64,000 nucleotides of DNA from an uncultured Chryseobacterium sp. (GCA_913778085.1 CAJYXJ010000004.1:27346-91345); one strand, 5' to 3'; counted from the first letter of the stretch, positions 27,168 through 35,673 are shown. Notes: generated by a model from the sequence alone, not told the origin. Program-made: numbers and translations.

Positions 27168-27243
27168 CATTCCGTAGGAATGGAATCTGTGTAGCAAGAA
27201 TGTAAATAGTACATCTGCATTCCGTAGGAATGCTATCTTTGTA
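27168..27243 (+). repeat. Paired-hairpin (REPIN-like) module 1, left of the transposase
   Basis: Hairpin A (CATTCC-GTA-GGAATG, 27168-27182) with tail AATCTGTGTAG is followed 34 nt later by hairpin B (GCATTCC-GTA-GGAATGC, 27217-27233) with tail TATCTTTGTA. The same order occurs in modules 3 and 4, and in mirror image in module 2 on the other side of the transposase. Confidence 0.85.
27234..27241 (+). promoter_or_regulatory. -7 consensus (TATCTTTG) in the tail of hairpin B, in front of tnpA
   Basis: The tail of hairpin B in module 1 matches TAnnTTTG exactly and lies 23 nt before the tnpA ATG, the distance expected for a promoter. No -33 TTG is seen. Confidence 0.4.
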
Positions 27244-27264
27244 CGGTGATGAAAATAAATTTAC

Positions 27265-27738
27265 ATGCCCAATACCTATATACAGATTTACATTCAGGTT
27301 GTTTTTGCTACAAAAGGACGTGACATTAAGATAAGCTCTAATGTCCTTAATGAAATAGAAAAATATATTTGTGGAATATTTACAGCTAAGAAACAGAAAG
27401 TATTGGCCATTTATGCCAATCCGGATCACATACATATTTTTTTTAGCTATAAAAATCTACAAATCACCATTCCAGAGCTAATGAAAACCGTGAAAATAGA
27501 GTCTACAAATTTTATTAATGAAAAGAAATTATGTTTAGGGAAATTTTCGTGGCAGGAAGGATACGGTGCCTTTTCCTATGCTAAAAGCCAGAAAGATAAA
27601 GTCGTAAATTATATTTTAAATCAGGAAAAGCATCATTTAAAGAAAAGTTTTAAAGAAGAATATTTGGAAATGCTAAAAGCTTTTGAAATTGAATTTAAGA
27701 ATGAATATCTTTTTGAATTTTATGATGGAGGAAGATAG
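27265..27738 (+). CDS. tnpA: Y1 (HUH) transposase, IS200-like / REP-associated (RAYT-type)
   Basis: A 157-residue single-strand DNA transposase. It has the metal-binding HUH motif (His55-Ile-His57 in ANPDHIHIFF) and the catalytic Tyr116 in VVNYILNQEKHH, with Gln120 as probable third metal ligand. Length and the GYGAFSYAKSQKDK block fit the Bacteroidetes IS200-like group. No TnpB/IscB partner is present. It is flanked by inverted paired-hairpin modules (27168-27243 and 27733-27805) and more modules follow, as around REP-associated transposases. The reading frame is intact, so it may be active. Confidence 0.9.
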   Translation: MPNTYIQIYIQVVFATKGRDIKISSNVLNEIEKYICGIFTAKKQKVLAIYANPDHIHIFFSYKNLQITIPELMKTVKIESTNFINEKKLCLGKFSWQEGYGAFSYAKSQKDKVVNYILNQEKHHLKKSFKEEYLEMLKAFEIEFKNEYLFEFYDGGR

Positions 27739-27805
27739 CATTCCTCTGGAATGCCGATTTTTATGGATTATAATAAGCTACACAGATATGATTCCTCTGG
27801 AATCA
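27733..27805 (-). repeat. Paired-hairpin module 2, inverted, right of the transposase
   Basis: Read on the plus strand: GATA then GCATTCC-TCT-GGAATGC (hairpin B reversed, 27738-27754), then CTACACAGAT and TGATTCC-TCT-GGAATCA (hairpin A reversed, near 27789-27805). It mirrors module 1. Its -7-like tail is altered (minus-strand TATCTTCC). Confidence 0.8.
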
Positions 27806-27882
27806 TGGATGTTATGAAATAAGATAATTAAAATTTGTATCTAAAATATTTTAACATCGGAGATATTTAAAATAGATATTAT

Positions 27883-27960
27883 TAATTCCATGGGAATAAA
27901 ATATGTGTAGAAATATAGCATCGGATAGGAAATGCATTCCGGAGGAATGCTATCTTTATA
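27883..27960 (+). repeat. Paired-hairpin module 3
   Basis: Hairpin A variant (ATTCC-ATG-GGAAT) with tail ATATGTGTAG, then hairpin B (GCATTCC-GGA-GGAATGC, 27934-27950) with tail TATCTTTATA. The spacer GTGTAGAAATAT.G.ATC.GATAGGA is shared with module 4. Confidence 0.8.
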
Positions 27961-27997
27961 ATCATTCCTAAATGCTGATTGTTGTAGGTACAATTAG

Positions 27998-28058
27998 CTA
28001 CACAGATACAATTTCTATGGAATTTAGAGAAATTAAATTTATAGAATATGTGTAATTC
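27998..28058 (-). repeat. Half modules of the paired-hairpin family, degraded
   Basis: CTACACAGATACAATTTCTATGGAATT (written as arms AATT / tail) is an inverted hairpin A with its GTGTAG tail; bases 28034-28054 carry a further weak AATTTATAGAAT plus ATGTGTA copy. Hairpin B is absent from both. Confidence 0.55.
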
Positions 28059-28153
28059 ATTATAAAATAATTAATTTATAAAGTTGAAAGGATTGTGTAT
28101 GGCGATACCCATAATCTGTATAGAGTCAAAAATAATTAAAGTAGTTTTTTATT

Positions 28154-28234
28154 CATTCCGGAGGAATGAAATCTGTGTAGAAATATCGTATCAGATAGGA
28201 CATGCATTCCGTAGGAATGCTATCTTTGTAATCA
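28154..28234 (+). repeat. Paired-hairpin module 4, just upstream of purL
   Basis: Hairpin A (CATTCC-GGA-GGAATG, 28154-28168) with tail AAATCTGTGTAG, then hairpin B (GCATTCC-GTA-GGAATGC, 28204-28220) with tail TATCTTTGTAATCA. It ends about 65 nt before the purL start. Confidence 0.85.
28221..28228 (+). promoter_or_regulatory. -7 consensus (TATCTTTG) in module 4, candidate purL promoter
   Basis: The only exact TAnnTTTG match I see in the region 28100-28298 is this tail of hairpin B, 70 nt before the purL ATG. If it is used, purL transcription depends on a repeat-derived promoter. Confidence 0.35.
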
Positions 28235-28298
28235 CAAAAATGGCAAATGCCAAAAAACATTGAAATAAAAAATAAATCTAAATAAAAACTGACATCTA

Positions 28299-31200
28299 AT
28301 GTCTCAAAACAAAAGAATTTTCGTAGAAAAAAGAGGAATTTTCGATGTGGAAAGTCCAAAAATTTTTGATGAAGTAAAAGCGGTGGTACCTGCCGTGCAG
28401 AAAGTAAAAGTGTATAATGTATACGACATTTTCGGCCTGAAAGACGGGGAATTTGAAAAAACAGTCAACAGTACATTCGTAGATCCGGTGACGGATATTC
28501 TGCATGAGGAAAATCCGGCTTCATCCATCCATTTCGCCATGGAATTTTTGCCGGGGCAGTACGACCAGCGGGCAGATTCGGCACAACAGTGCATCGCTTT
28601 GCTTACGGAAAATGAAAAATCGAAAGTAAGAAGCGGAAAACTGATCGAATTTGAAGGTGTTTCAGAATCGGACCTGGTAAAAATCAAGGACCTGCTGATC
28701 AATAAAGTAGAATCTCAGGAGAAAGATTTATCCATTCTGGATATTCCCGCTGAAGAAGCACCGTCGAAAGTGATTACCCACGAAAATTTCATCAGTTTTG
28801 ACGACGCCCAACTGGAAGTTTTCTACAACAACCATGGATTTGCTCTAGGTCTGGATGATTTGAAATTCATTCAGGAATACTTCAGATCTGAACAGCGGAA
28901 TCCTACCGAAACGGAACTGAAAGTTCTGGATACTTATTGGAGCGACCACTGCCGTCACACGACTTTCGAAACGGAACTTTCAAACATTGGATTTGAAGGG
29001 CAGTTTAAACATACGCTAGAAACGATCTTCAGCGACTATATCGAAAAAAGAAAATTCTTAGGCCGCGAGCTGAAGCCGATTTCCTTAATGGATTTGGCTA
29101 CCGTTTGTGCCAGATATTTCCATAAAACAGGCAATTTGGAGAACTTGGTGGTTTCCGATGAAATCAATGCCTGCACCATCCAGATTGAAGCGGAATACGA
29201 TGGTAAAAAAGAACCTTGGTATTTATTATTCAAAAATGAAACCCACAATCACCCTACGGAAATCGAACCTTTCGGAGGAGCTTCCACTTGTTTAGGCGGC
29301 GCGATCAGAGATCCTTTATCCGGACGTTCTTTCGTATTCCAGGCGATGAGGTTAACCGGTGCGGCGGATGTACTGGAATCGGTTAATCAAACCTTGCCGG
29401 GAAAATTACCTCAGAAAACCATTACCAAACAGGCAGCCAACGGATATTCATCATACGGAAACCAGATCGGGTTGGCTACAACCATGGTTTCCGAAATCTA
29501 TGATGAAGGCTATAAAGCTAAAAGAATGGAAGTCGGTTTCGTAACCGGAGCCGTTCCTGTGGATTGGGTAAGAAGGGAGAAGCCGGAAGCCGGGGATTCC
29601 GTCATTATCCTTGGTGGCGCCACAGGCCGTGACGGAGTAGGAGGTGCGAGCGGAAGTTCCAAAGAACAGGACGAAACATCAATCCACACCATGAGTTCGG
29701 AAGTTCAGAAAGGAAATGCAGTGGAAGAACGCAAGATCCAGAGGCTGTTCAGAAATCCTGAAGTAACGAGGCTGATTAAAAAATCAAACGACTTCGGAGC
29801 CGGAGGTGTTTCTGTTGCTATCGGTGAAATCGCTGATTCTCTGGAGGTAAACCTGGATGTTCTGCCTTTGAAATATGAAGGACTGAACGGAACCGAACTC
29901 GCTATTTCAGAATCCCAGGAAAGGATGGCGGTTGTAGTAGATCCGAAAGATAAAGAACAGTTCATTAAATTCTGTAAAGCGGAAAACATCGTCGCGGTTG
30001 AGGTAGCGAAAGTAACCGACTCCGGAAGAATGCAGATGTTCTGGAAGGGCGATAAAATTGTAGATCTTTCAAGAGAATTCCTGGATACGAATGGTTGTTC
30101 TAAAACCCAGGAAGTGAAAATTACCCATCTGGATGAAGTAAAAGAGGATACTCAGGCTTTCAGTGAAGAGAATTTCTTAAAAATATTAAGCGATAAAAAT
30201 GTAGCGTCCCAGAAAGGATTGCTGGAAATGTTCGACTCTTCCATTGGCGCAACAACCGTTGCCATGCCTTTAGGCGGAAAATACCAGCAGACCCTGATGG
30301 AAGGAAGTGTTCAGACCTTGCCGATCATCGGAGCAAAAGACATCGAAACCGTTTCTCTGGCAAGCTGGGGCTTTGATGCGGAGATTTCCAAGCAGAATTC
30401 ACTGTTGGGCGCTTCTTATGCCGTAGTGGAAAGCGTGGCGAAAATCGTAGCCATGGGTGGTGATTACAAAAACATCAGGCTGAGCTTTCAGGAATATTTT
30501 GAAAAACTAGGGCAGAACCCTGAAAAATGGGGGAAACCGTTGGCTTCATTATTAGGAGCTTATGACGCTCAGATGAACCTTGGGCTGGCTGCCATCGGAG
30601 GGAAAGACTCCATGAGCGGAACCTATCAGGACCTGAATGTGCCGCCAACCCTGATTTCATTTGCCTGCGCCAATGGCGAAAAAAAGAACATCATTTCTCC
30701 TGAATTTAAAAAAGCCGGAAATAAAATCTATTTCTTCAGCCATACCGCTCAGGAAAGCGGACTGCCAAATTACGATGCTTTAAAAACGGTTTTCGAACTG
30801 ATCTTTGAAAACATTAAAGCCGAAAAAATCGTTTCCGTAAAAACCGTGAAAGAAGGCGGTGTTGCGGTTGCCCTGGCGAAAATGAGCTTTGGGAACAGAT
30901 TAGGAGCCGAGGTGAATGCAGAAGAAACAGCTTTGTTGTCTAAAAATATCGGAAGCTTAATTATCGAATCTACGGAAGAACTGAGCTCTGTTGACCTTCA
31001 GTTGATCGGAGAAGTTAAAGAGGATGCTAACATCAGAATCAATGGTTCCGAATTTGCTATTGAGAAATTATTGAAAGCCAACACCGGTACTTTTGAAAAC
31101 CTTTTCCCGACGGTCGAAAAAGAAAAACTGACGATTGAACTGGACGAAAAATTAAACTCCGTCAATCCGAGAAACATCATCATCAGAAAACACGGAATCG

Positions 31201-31994
31201 CCCAGCCGAAAGTATTCGCGCCGGTATTCCCGGGAACCAACTGTGAATACGATACGCTGAATGCTTTTGCTAAAGAAGGCGCGGCCATCAGTAGCTTGCC
31301 GTTGATCAACATCAATCACCAGTTGCTGGAAGAAAGCATCGATGCATGGGTGAAGGAAATTGCCTCTTCCCAGATTTTAGCGTTCTCAGGAGGGTTCTCC
31401 GCCGGTGACGAGCCGGACGGTTCTGCCAAATTCATCGTGAATGTGCTGAAGAACGAGAAGATGAGAAATGCGGTTCATGAATTATTAGACCGGGACGGGA
31501 TGATCATCGGGATCTGTAACGGGTTCCAGGCTTTGGTAAAATCAGGATTGTTGCCTTACGGAAGAATTAAAGACCTGGATGAAAATTCTCCTACTTTAGC
31601 TCACAATGCCATCAGAAGGCATATTTCCCAGATGGTGAACGTAAGAGTGGTGAATGACGAATCGCCTTGGCTAAAAGGAATGAAGGACCAGGTATTCACC
31701 ATCCCGATTTCTCACGGCGAAGGACGTTTTATGGCTTCAGAAGCCGAAATCCGGAAGCTGTATGAAAACGGACAGATCGCTACCCAATACCTGGACCTGG
31801 AAGGAAACGTTGCCCACGGCATGCCGTTCAACCCGAACAACTCTTTATTCGGAATTGAAGGGGTTACCAGCCCGGACGGAAAAATATTCGGAAGAATGGG
31901 CCACCCGGAACGTTTCGCAGAAGGATTGATGAAAAACATCCCGACCGCAAATTACCACAACATCTTTAAGAATGGGGTGGAGTACTTTAAATAA
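28299..31994 (+). CDS. purL: Phosphoribosylformylglycinamidine synthase (large, single-chain PurL)
   Basis: A 1231-residue ATP- and glutamine-dependent enzyme that converts FGAR to FGAM in purine synthesis. In order: an N-terminal PurS-like region, linker with YWSDHCRHTTFETEL, two AIRS-related halves (KNETHNHPTEIEPFGGAST, GGATGRDGVGGASGSS, DFGAGGVSVAIGEIAD, GGKDSMSGTY), and a C-terminal class I glutaminase (FAPVFPGTNCEYDT, nucleophile Cys1073 in GICNGFQALV, and GHPERF). Length is typical of the fused form. Upstream lies a paired-hairpin repeat instead of normal intergenic sequence. Confidence 0.97.
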   Translation: MSQNKRIFVEKRGIFDVESPKIFDEVKAVVPAVQKVKVYNVYDIFGLKDGEFEKTVNSTFVDPVTDILHEENPASSIHFAMEFLPGQYDQRADSAQQCIALLTENEKSKVRSGKLIEFEGVSESDLVKIKDLLINKVESQEKDLSILDIPAEEAPSKVITHENFISFDDAQLEVFYNNHGFALGLDDLKFIQEYFRSEQRNPTETELKVLDTYWSDHCRHTTFETELSNIGFEGQFKHTLETIFSDYIEKRKFLGRELKPISLMDLATVCARYFHKTGNLENLVVSDEINACTIQIEAEYDGKKEPWYLLFKNETHNHPTEIEPFGGASTCLGGAIRDPLSGRSFVFQAMRLTGAADVLESVNQTLPGKLPQKTITKQAANGYSSYGNQIGLATTMVSEIYDEGYKAKRMEVGFVTGAVPVDWVRREKPEAGDSVIILGGATGRDGVGGASGSSKEQDETSIHTMSSEVQKGNAVEERKIQRLFRNPEVTRLIKKSNDFGAGGVSVAIGEIADSLEVNLDVLPLKYEGLNGTELAISESQERMAVVVDPKDKEQFIKFCKAENIVAVEVAKVTDSGRMQMFWKGDKIVDLSREFLDTNGCSKTQEVKITHLDEVKEDTQAFSEENFLKILSDKNVASQKGLLEMFDSSIGATTVAMPLGGKYQQTLMEGSVQTLPIIGAKDIETVSLASWGFDAEISKQNSLLGASYAVVESVAKIVAMGGDYKNIRLSFQEYFEKLGQNPEKWGKPLASLLGAYDAQMNLGLAAIGGKDSMSGTYQDLNVPPTLISFACANGEKKNIISPEFKKAGNKIYFFSHTAQESGLPNYDALKTVFELIFENIKAEKIVSVKTVKEGGVAVALAKMSFGNRLGAEVNAEETALLSKNIGSLIIESTEELSSVDLQLIGEVKEDANIRINGSEFAIEKLLKANTGTFENLFPTVEKEKLTIELDEKLNSVNPRNIIIRKHGIAQPKVFAPVFPGTNCEYDTLNAFAKEGAAISSLPLININHQLLEESIDAWVKEIASSQILAFSGGFSAGDEPDGSAKFIVNVLKNEKMRNAVHELLDRDGMIIGICNGFQALVKSGLLPYGRIKDLDENSPTLAHNAIRRHISQMVNVRVVNDESPWLKGMKDQVFTIPISHGEGRFMASEAEIRKLYENGQIATQYLDLEGNVAHGMPFNPNNSLFGIEGVTSPDGKIFGRMGHPERFAEGLMKNIPTANYHNIFKNGVEYFK

Positions 31995-32018
31995 GTAATC
32001 AGATACCTAAAATACTAT

Positions 32019-32052
32019 AATGCCTTTGTTGTAAAAACAGAGGCATTTTTCT
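32019..32052 (+). terminator. Terminator of purL
   Basis: A 12-bp stem with one G-T pair (AATGCCTTTGTT / AACAGAGGCATT) is followed by five T residues. Confidence 0.85.
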
Positions 32053-32163
32053 TTGCTTCCGTTTTCACAAATATTTCCGGTTTACGGAAAACCGTAATGA
32101 AAATGCTGAAAACCGCAATACCTTGCCGAAGTAAAAAAGAATTTAAAAACAAGACTTTTAACT

Positions 32164-33195
32164 ATGAATACAAAAATTACGGTAACCGACCTCTTTCTCG
32201 GTATTTTAGCTGTAATGCTTATTGGTGTCAGCTTTTACCAGACCTGGATGGGTCTGCAGCAGATCTTCGGAGGAAGTTCATTTATTGTCGCTTTGGTGCT
32301 TTCGCTGATCCTGCTTTTTCTTCTCTGGCAGATCAGGCGTGCAAAATCTACAGGAGGATCGGCGTCATCGCTGGGCTGGATTTACTTTTTCTTCGCCATC
32401 TTCTGCTTTGTAGCAAATTTCAATGCATTGTATACCCGGTTCATGAAAACCGATATTTACACCACCGAGCTTCGGGATGTCAATGAAAAATTCACCAGGC
32501 TGGAAACGGATGTTGAATCCAAGCTGAATTATTCGGTGCCGGATGCTAAAATTCGGCAGGCCATAAGAAGCGAACTGAATCTGCTGAAAATCCAGATCAG
32601 CGATCCTAAAAACGTTGGGATCGGCCCCGAAGCAAGACAGATCCTGGCAAGAATCGAGAAAATGATCGGTAAGAAAGTTACTCCGCTTACCCCGGTGAGC
32701 GAAACCCCTGAAGGATATGCCGACCTGGCCGACCGGATGGAAGAACAGATTGTCCAGATGGTCTACAACCTGACGCCCGAAGAGAAAAATCTCATGAGCG
32801 ACATCAGTAATGCTTCCTTAAAGTGGAACAAAGAAATCCAGAACCTTTTGCAGATGACACCGGATGTGATCAATGGGATGGCGCAGGGCCAGATCGATAA
32901 TTCTCTGACGGAATACAACCGTTTGGGCAGCAAGGCGGAATCGATCCTGGGAAGGGATAAGCTGAAGTTTGAGCCGGCACATTCCGAAACGCAGGAAGTG
33001 GGGAAAATAGGATATGCCTTCAGCCATGCCATCAAAAATTTCGGAATGTTCCCATTAGTGGTGCTGGCAGGTTGTATTCTGCTGGACTTCGGGATTATGC
33101 TGATTATCCTTTTGATGCCGACGGAAAACAACAGGAATACAGGCCGGAACGAAAGTATTTTTAACAGCAGACGCAGCGGAAAAACAATAATCTGA
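32164..33195 (+). CDS. Membrane protein of a GTPase cassette, unknown function (gene A)
   Basis: A 343-residue protein with three N-terminal transmembrane helices (about 8-28, 36-56 and 66-88), a soluble helical domain of about 200 residues (91-285: TELRDVNEKFTRLETDVESKL, YADLADRMEEQIVQMVYNLTPEEKNLM), and a fourth transmembrane helix (about 294-318). The last 25 residues are polar and basic. It has no motif I recognise. It begins a three-gene run with the GTPase (13 nt gap) and a coiled-coil membrane protein, so it is probably the membrane partner or anchor of that system. Confidence 0.75.
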   Translation: MNTKITVTDLFLGILAVMLIGVSFYQTWMGLQQIFGGSSFIVALVLSLILLFLLWQIRRAKSTGGSASSLGWIYFFFAIFCFVANFNALYTRFMKTDIYTTELRDVNEKFTRLETDVESKLNYSVPDAKIRQAIRSELNLLKIQISDPKNVGIGPEARQILARIEKMIGKKVTPLTPVSETPEGYADLADRMEEQIVQMVYNLTPEEKNLMSDISNASLKWNKEIQNLLQMTPDVINGMAQGQIDNSLTEYNRLGSKAESILGRDKLKFEPAHSETQEVGKIGYAFSHAIKNFGMFPLVVLAGCILLDFGIMLIILLMPTENNRNTGRNESIFNSRRSGKTII

Positions 33196-33208
33196 TAAAC
33201 GAAAAAGC

Positions 33209-34171
33209 ATGGATTGGAATAACGAACCTCTGAAGCCATTGTCTTTTAATAAAGGCAGTGAAGCGCTTAAACCTTTTAATTTTGATGATGACGATGCATT
33301 AAAGCCGTTGTCCTTAGATGATAAAAAAGAAACCATTGACGATCATTTTGTACCCATTGCAAAAGGAAATGTTTCGGAAATCAAGAATAAGGACAGTAAT
33401 TTTGTTTTCTTTTTCGGAACGGCATCTTCCGGAAAATCGGTGATACTGGCTACTATGCTGTATTATCTCCGTTCAACAGCGGGAGTCATCAGGCCGAAAA
33501 TAGGAACGCCGAATACCGCGGAGGCGGAAAGTCTGCTGTACGATTTTTTCGAGAATATCAGCAAAGGCATTTTACCTGCAGGAACCGTCAAGGATCAGGT
33601 AACCCGGCTGGATCTGGTTTTTGAACCCAACAATAAATCGAAGAAGGTCAGTCCGATCAACCTTACGTTTTTGGAGACTTCAGGAGAAAATCATAATGAA
33701 ATCAGAAGAGGAGGAAACTATCACAGCAGTATAGAAACTTATCTTTCAGCAAATTTACCGCTTACGTTTATTATTGTAACAAGCTATGAAAATGCCCATA
33801 AGGATGATATCCTGATTAATACTTTCCTGAATAAACTTGAAAAATATGAGAAGCGATTACGATCCGTCAATATTATTCTGGTCATTTCAAAATGGGATAA
33901 ATCCGGAAGGACAGAAGTAGAGGATTCCACACAGCTGGACGATTTTATCAGGGAAAGGCTTCCGATGACTTCCACTGCCATGGATACCTACAGCCTGGCC
34001 AAAACATTTTATACCGTAGGCGAACTGAATGAGGATACAAACAGGGTAAGCTTACTGAATCTTGACCGGGCCCAGAAGTTATCGGAATGGCTCTATGAAA
34101 GCATTTCTGGGTATCCGTTATATTACGAAGGGACTTTCTGGGAGCGTATAAAATTTAGTTTTACCAATTGA
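33209..34171 (+). CDS. P-loop GTPase-like protein (gene B of the cassette)
   Basis: A 320-residue protein with a Walker A/G1 motif FFFGTASSGKS (residues 68-77), a G3-like FLETSGE (154-160) in which the usual Asp of DxxG is Glu, and a G4-like LVISKWD (224-230), which together indicate a guanine nucleotide-binding TRAFAC-like domain. The first 45 residues contain three short repeats, LKPLSF, LKPFNF and LKPLSL (8-13, 20-25 and 31-36), before acidic stretches, and look like docking motifs. There are no membrane helices. Its stop overlaps the start of gene C. It recalls GTPases found with GTPase-associated proteins in conflict systems, but I cannot confirm the family by eye. Confidence 0.75.
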   Translation: MDWNNEPLKPLSFNKGSEALKPFNFDDDDALKPLSLDDKKETIDDHFVPIAKGNVSEIKNKDSNFVFFFGTASSGKSVILATMLYYLRSTAGVIRPKIGTPNTAEAESLLYDFFENISKGILPAGTVKDQVTRLDLVFEPNNKSKKVSPINLTFLETSGENHNEIRRGGNYHSSIETYLSANLPLTFIIVTSYENAHKDDILINTFLNKLEKYEKRLRSVNIILVISKWDKSGRTEVEDSTQLDDFIRERLPMTSTAMDTYSLAKTFYTVGELNEDTNRVSLLNLDRAQKLSEWLYESISGYPLYYEGTFWERIKFSFTN

Positions 34172-35535
34172 TGAGCAGTGTTAATTTAATCGCCTTCGGA
34201 ACATTCGGAAATCCCAATGGGTTTACCCAGACCTTTTTTGCAGGAAATCCGCTTTCCGTAAAAACATTTGATATCAGGGGTTCTATACTCGTTTATCCGG
34301 AAAGTACGTTATATTCGATCCGTAAAGAATATAAAGACGGAGCTTTCATGGTTTCTTATGCGGTGTACACCTATGCAAAAGAACCGACTTCTGCAAGGGA
34401 AGGATCCTTTATCGGATCTGCCATCCTGTTTATCGATGAAATTGCGGAAGAAAATATCACCATCCGTTGCCTGAATGAGTTTCACGAAAACCTGATCGGC
34501 AAAAACGTCGAGAACGACACACTTTCGGTTAATCATTCAGATAACTTTTTAGTAAGTAAACTCTCTGATTTTGATAAAGTTAGATTTAATCTGAAGAAAA
34601 TCAATACGCTGGATGCTGCTGAAATCACCAACAAACAGTTAATGGTTTATTGTGAAACGAATCCTTCCGCGTTACAGCCGATGTTCAAAAGATCCCTCGA
34701 TTTGCTGAATGTGTATGATACGATTTATTTTACCTCGAATCAGGAAGTCGCAAAACTTGTCCACCAGAAAAACATATTCCAGTTTGTTCAGAAAGACGGG
34801 TTTGAAAATGAAATCGGGAAGTTGGCGGAAGAAAGGAAAAGGAAGATTCAGGAGGCAATTGCAGAGTTTGAGAAGGAAAAAATAAGGCTGCAAGATGCTG
34901 AAAAGCAGACCCAAGAAGATTTTAAATCTAAAATTGAAAAGAACAAACAACAGCATGCGGCAAACGGTGAAAAAATTGCAGCGTCTGAAAGAAATCTGGC
35001 CAGGATCAATGAAATCTATCAGGCATTTTCCAGGAAGATTGATGAGCTTTTAAGCCGCTTAAAAATGGCTGACAGTGATGCATTACCGGGAATCAGGCAA
35101 GCCTATAATCAGAACAGAAGTATTTTTACGGAACAGATGAGGGATCTGAAAATACCTGACCTTGGAATGGTTTCCGATCCAAGACCGGCATCCAGGCCGG
35201 AACCTTTCACGCAACTGGGACATCAGTCTTACCGTTATGGAAGGGAACAAAACGAAAGTAAGGATCAGCTGGATCCTTTTAAAATTGCAACCGTCGTTTT
35301 GTCCGTCCTGTTAGCGGCTGCAATTTCCGGTTTGGGATGGCTTTACTGGGAACATTACGAGAAAGAACAGCAGGCCGTTGCTGAACAGGGCTACAACCAA
35401 ATTAACCAAAATAGATCTGAACAGGATACCGTTTCCACAATCCTGGTGAAGGATTCAGGACGGGGCATTCGTTCCGAATCTAATAAACAAGTTGAATCAC
35501 ACATTAAAAGTGATATTAATACAAATTTAAAATAG
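34171..35535 (+). CDS. Coiled-coil, single-pass membrane protein of the GTPase cassette (gene C)
   Basis: A 454-residue protein. Residues 1-200 form a beta-rich domain opening with LIAFGTFGNPNGFTQTFFAGNP and SIRKEYKDGAFMVSYAVYTYAKEP; residues 215-300 are a strongly charged coiled coil (LAEERKRKIQEAIAEFEKEK); one transmembrane helix lies near 371-392 (IATVVLSVLLAAAISGLGWLYW), and the last 60 residues are polar. The N-terminal domain reminds me of the GAP1-N type domains paired with GTPases in proposed conflict systems; this is inference. ATG at 34171 overlaps the GTPase stop codon (TGATG), showing translational coupling; the TTG at 34168 is less likely. Confidence 0.75.
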   Translation: MSSVNLIAFGTFGNPNGFTQTFFAGNPLSVKTFDIRGSILVYPESTLYSIRKEYKDGAFMVSYAVYTYAKEPTSAREGSFIGSAILFIDEIAEENITIRCLNEFHENLIGKNVENDTLSVNHSDNFLVSKLSDFDKVRFNLKKINTLDAAEITNKQLMVYCETNPSALQPMFKRSLDLLNVYDTIYFTSNQEVAKLVHQKNIFQFVQKDGFENEIGKLAEERKRKIQEAIAEFEKEKIRLQDAEKQTQEDFKSKIEKNKQQHAANGEKIAASERNLARINEIYQAFSRKIDELLSRLKMADSDALPGIRQAYNQNRSIFTEQMRDLKIPDLGMVSDPRPASRPEPFTQLGHQSYRYGREQNESKDQLDPFKIATVVLSVLLAAAISGLGWLYWEHYEKEQQAVAEQGYNQINQNRSEQDTVSTILVKDSGRGIRSESNKQVESHIKSDINTNLK

Positions 35536-35673
35536 AAACTTTAATCCTATTTACATCGGTGATTGGCAATATATTCTCCTGTTTTGGTTAAAAGAATTGT
35601 TTTGTAAATTTAGAAAGCCGTAACTTTAAACTGATGAAAACTCGCGAAAAGTTGTACTTTCTGGGCAATAAAA

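Noticed and set aside
27168-28234. CRISPR array
   Set aside because: The hairpins repeat irregularly, in both orientations, without constant spacers or any cas gene.
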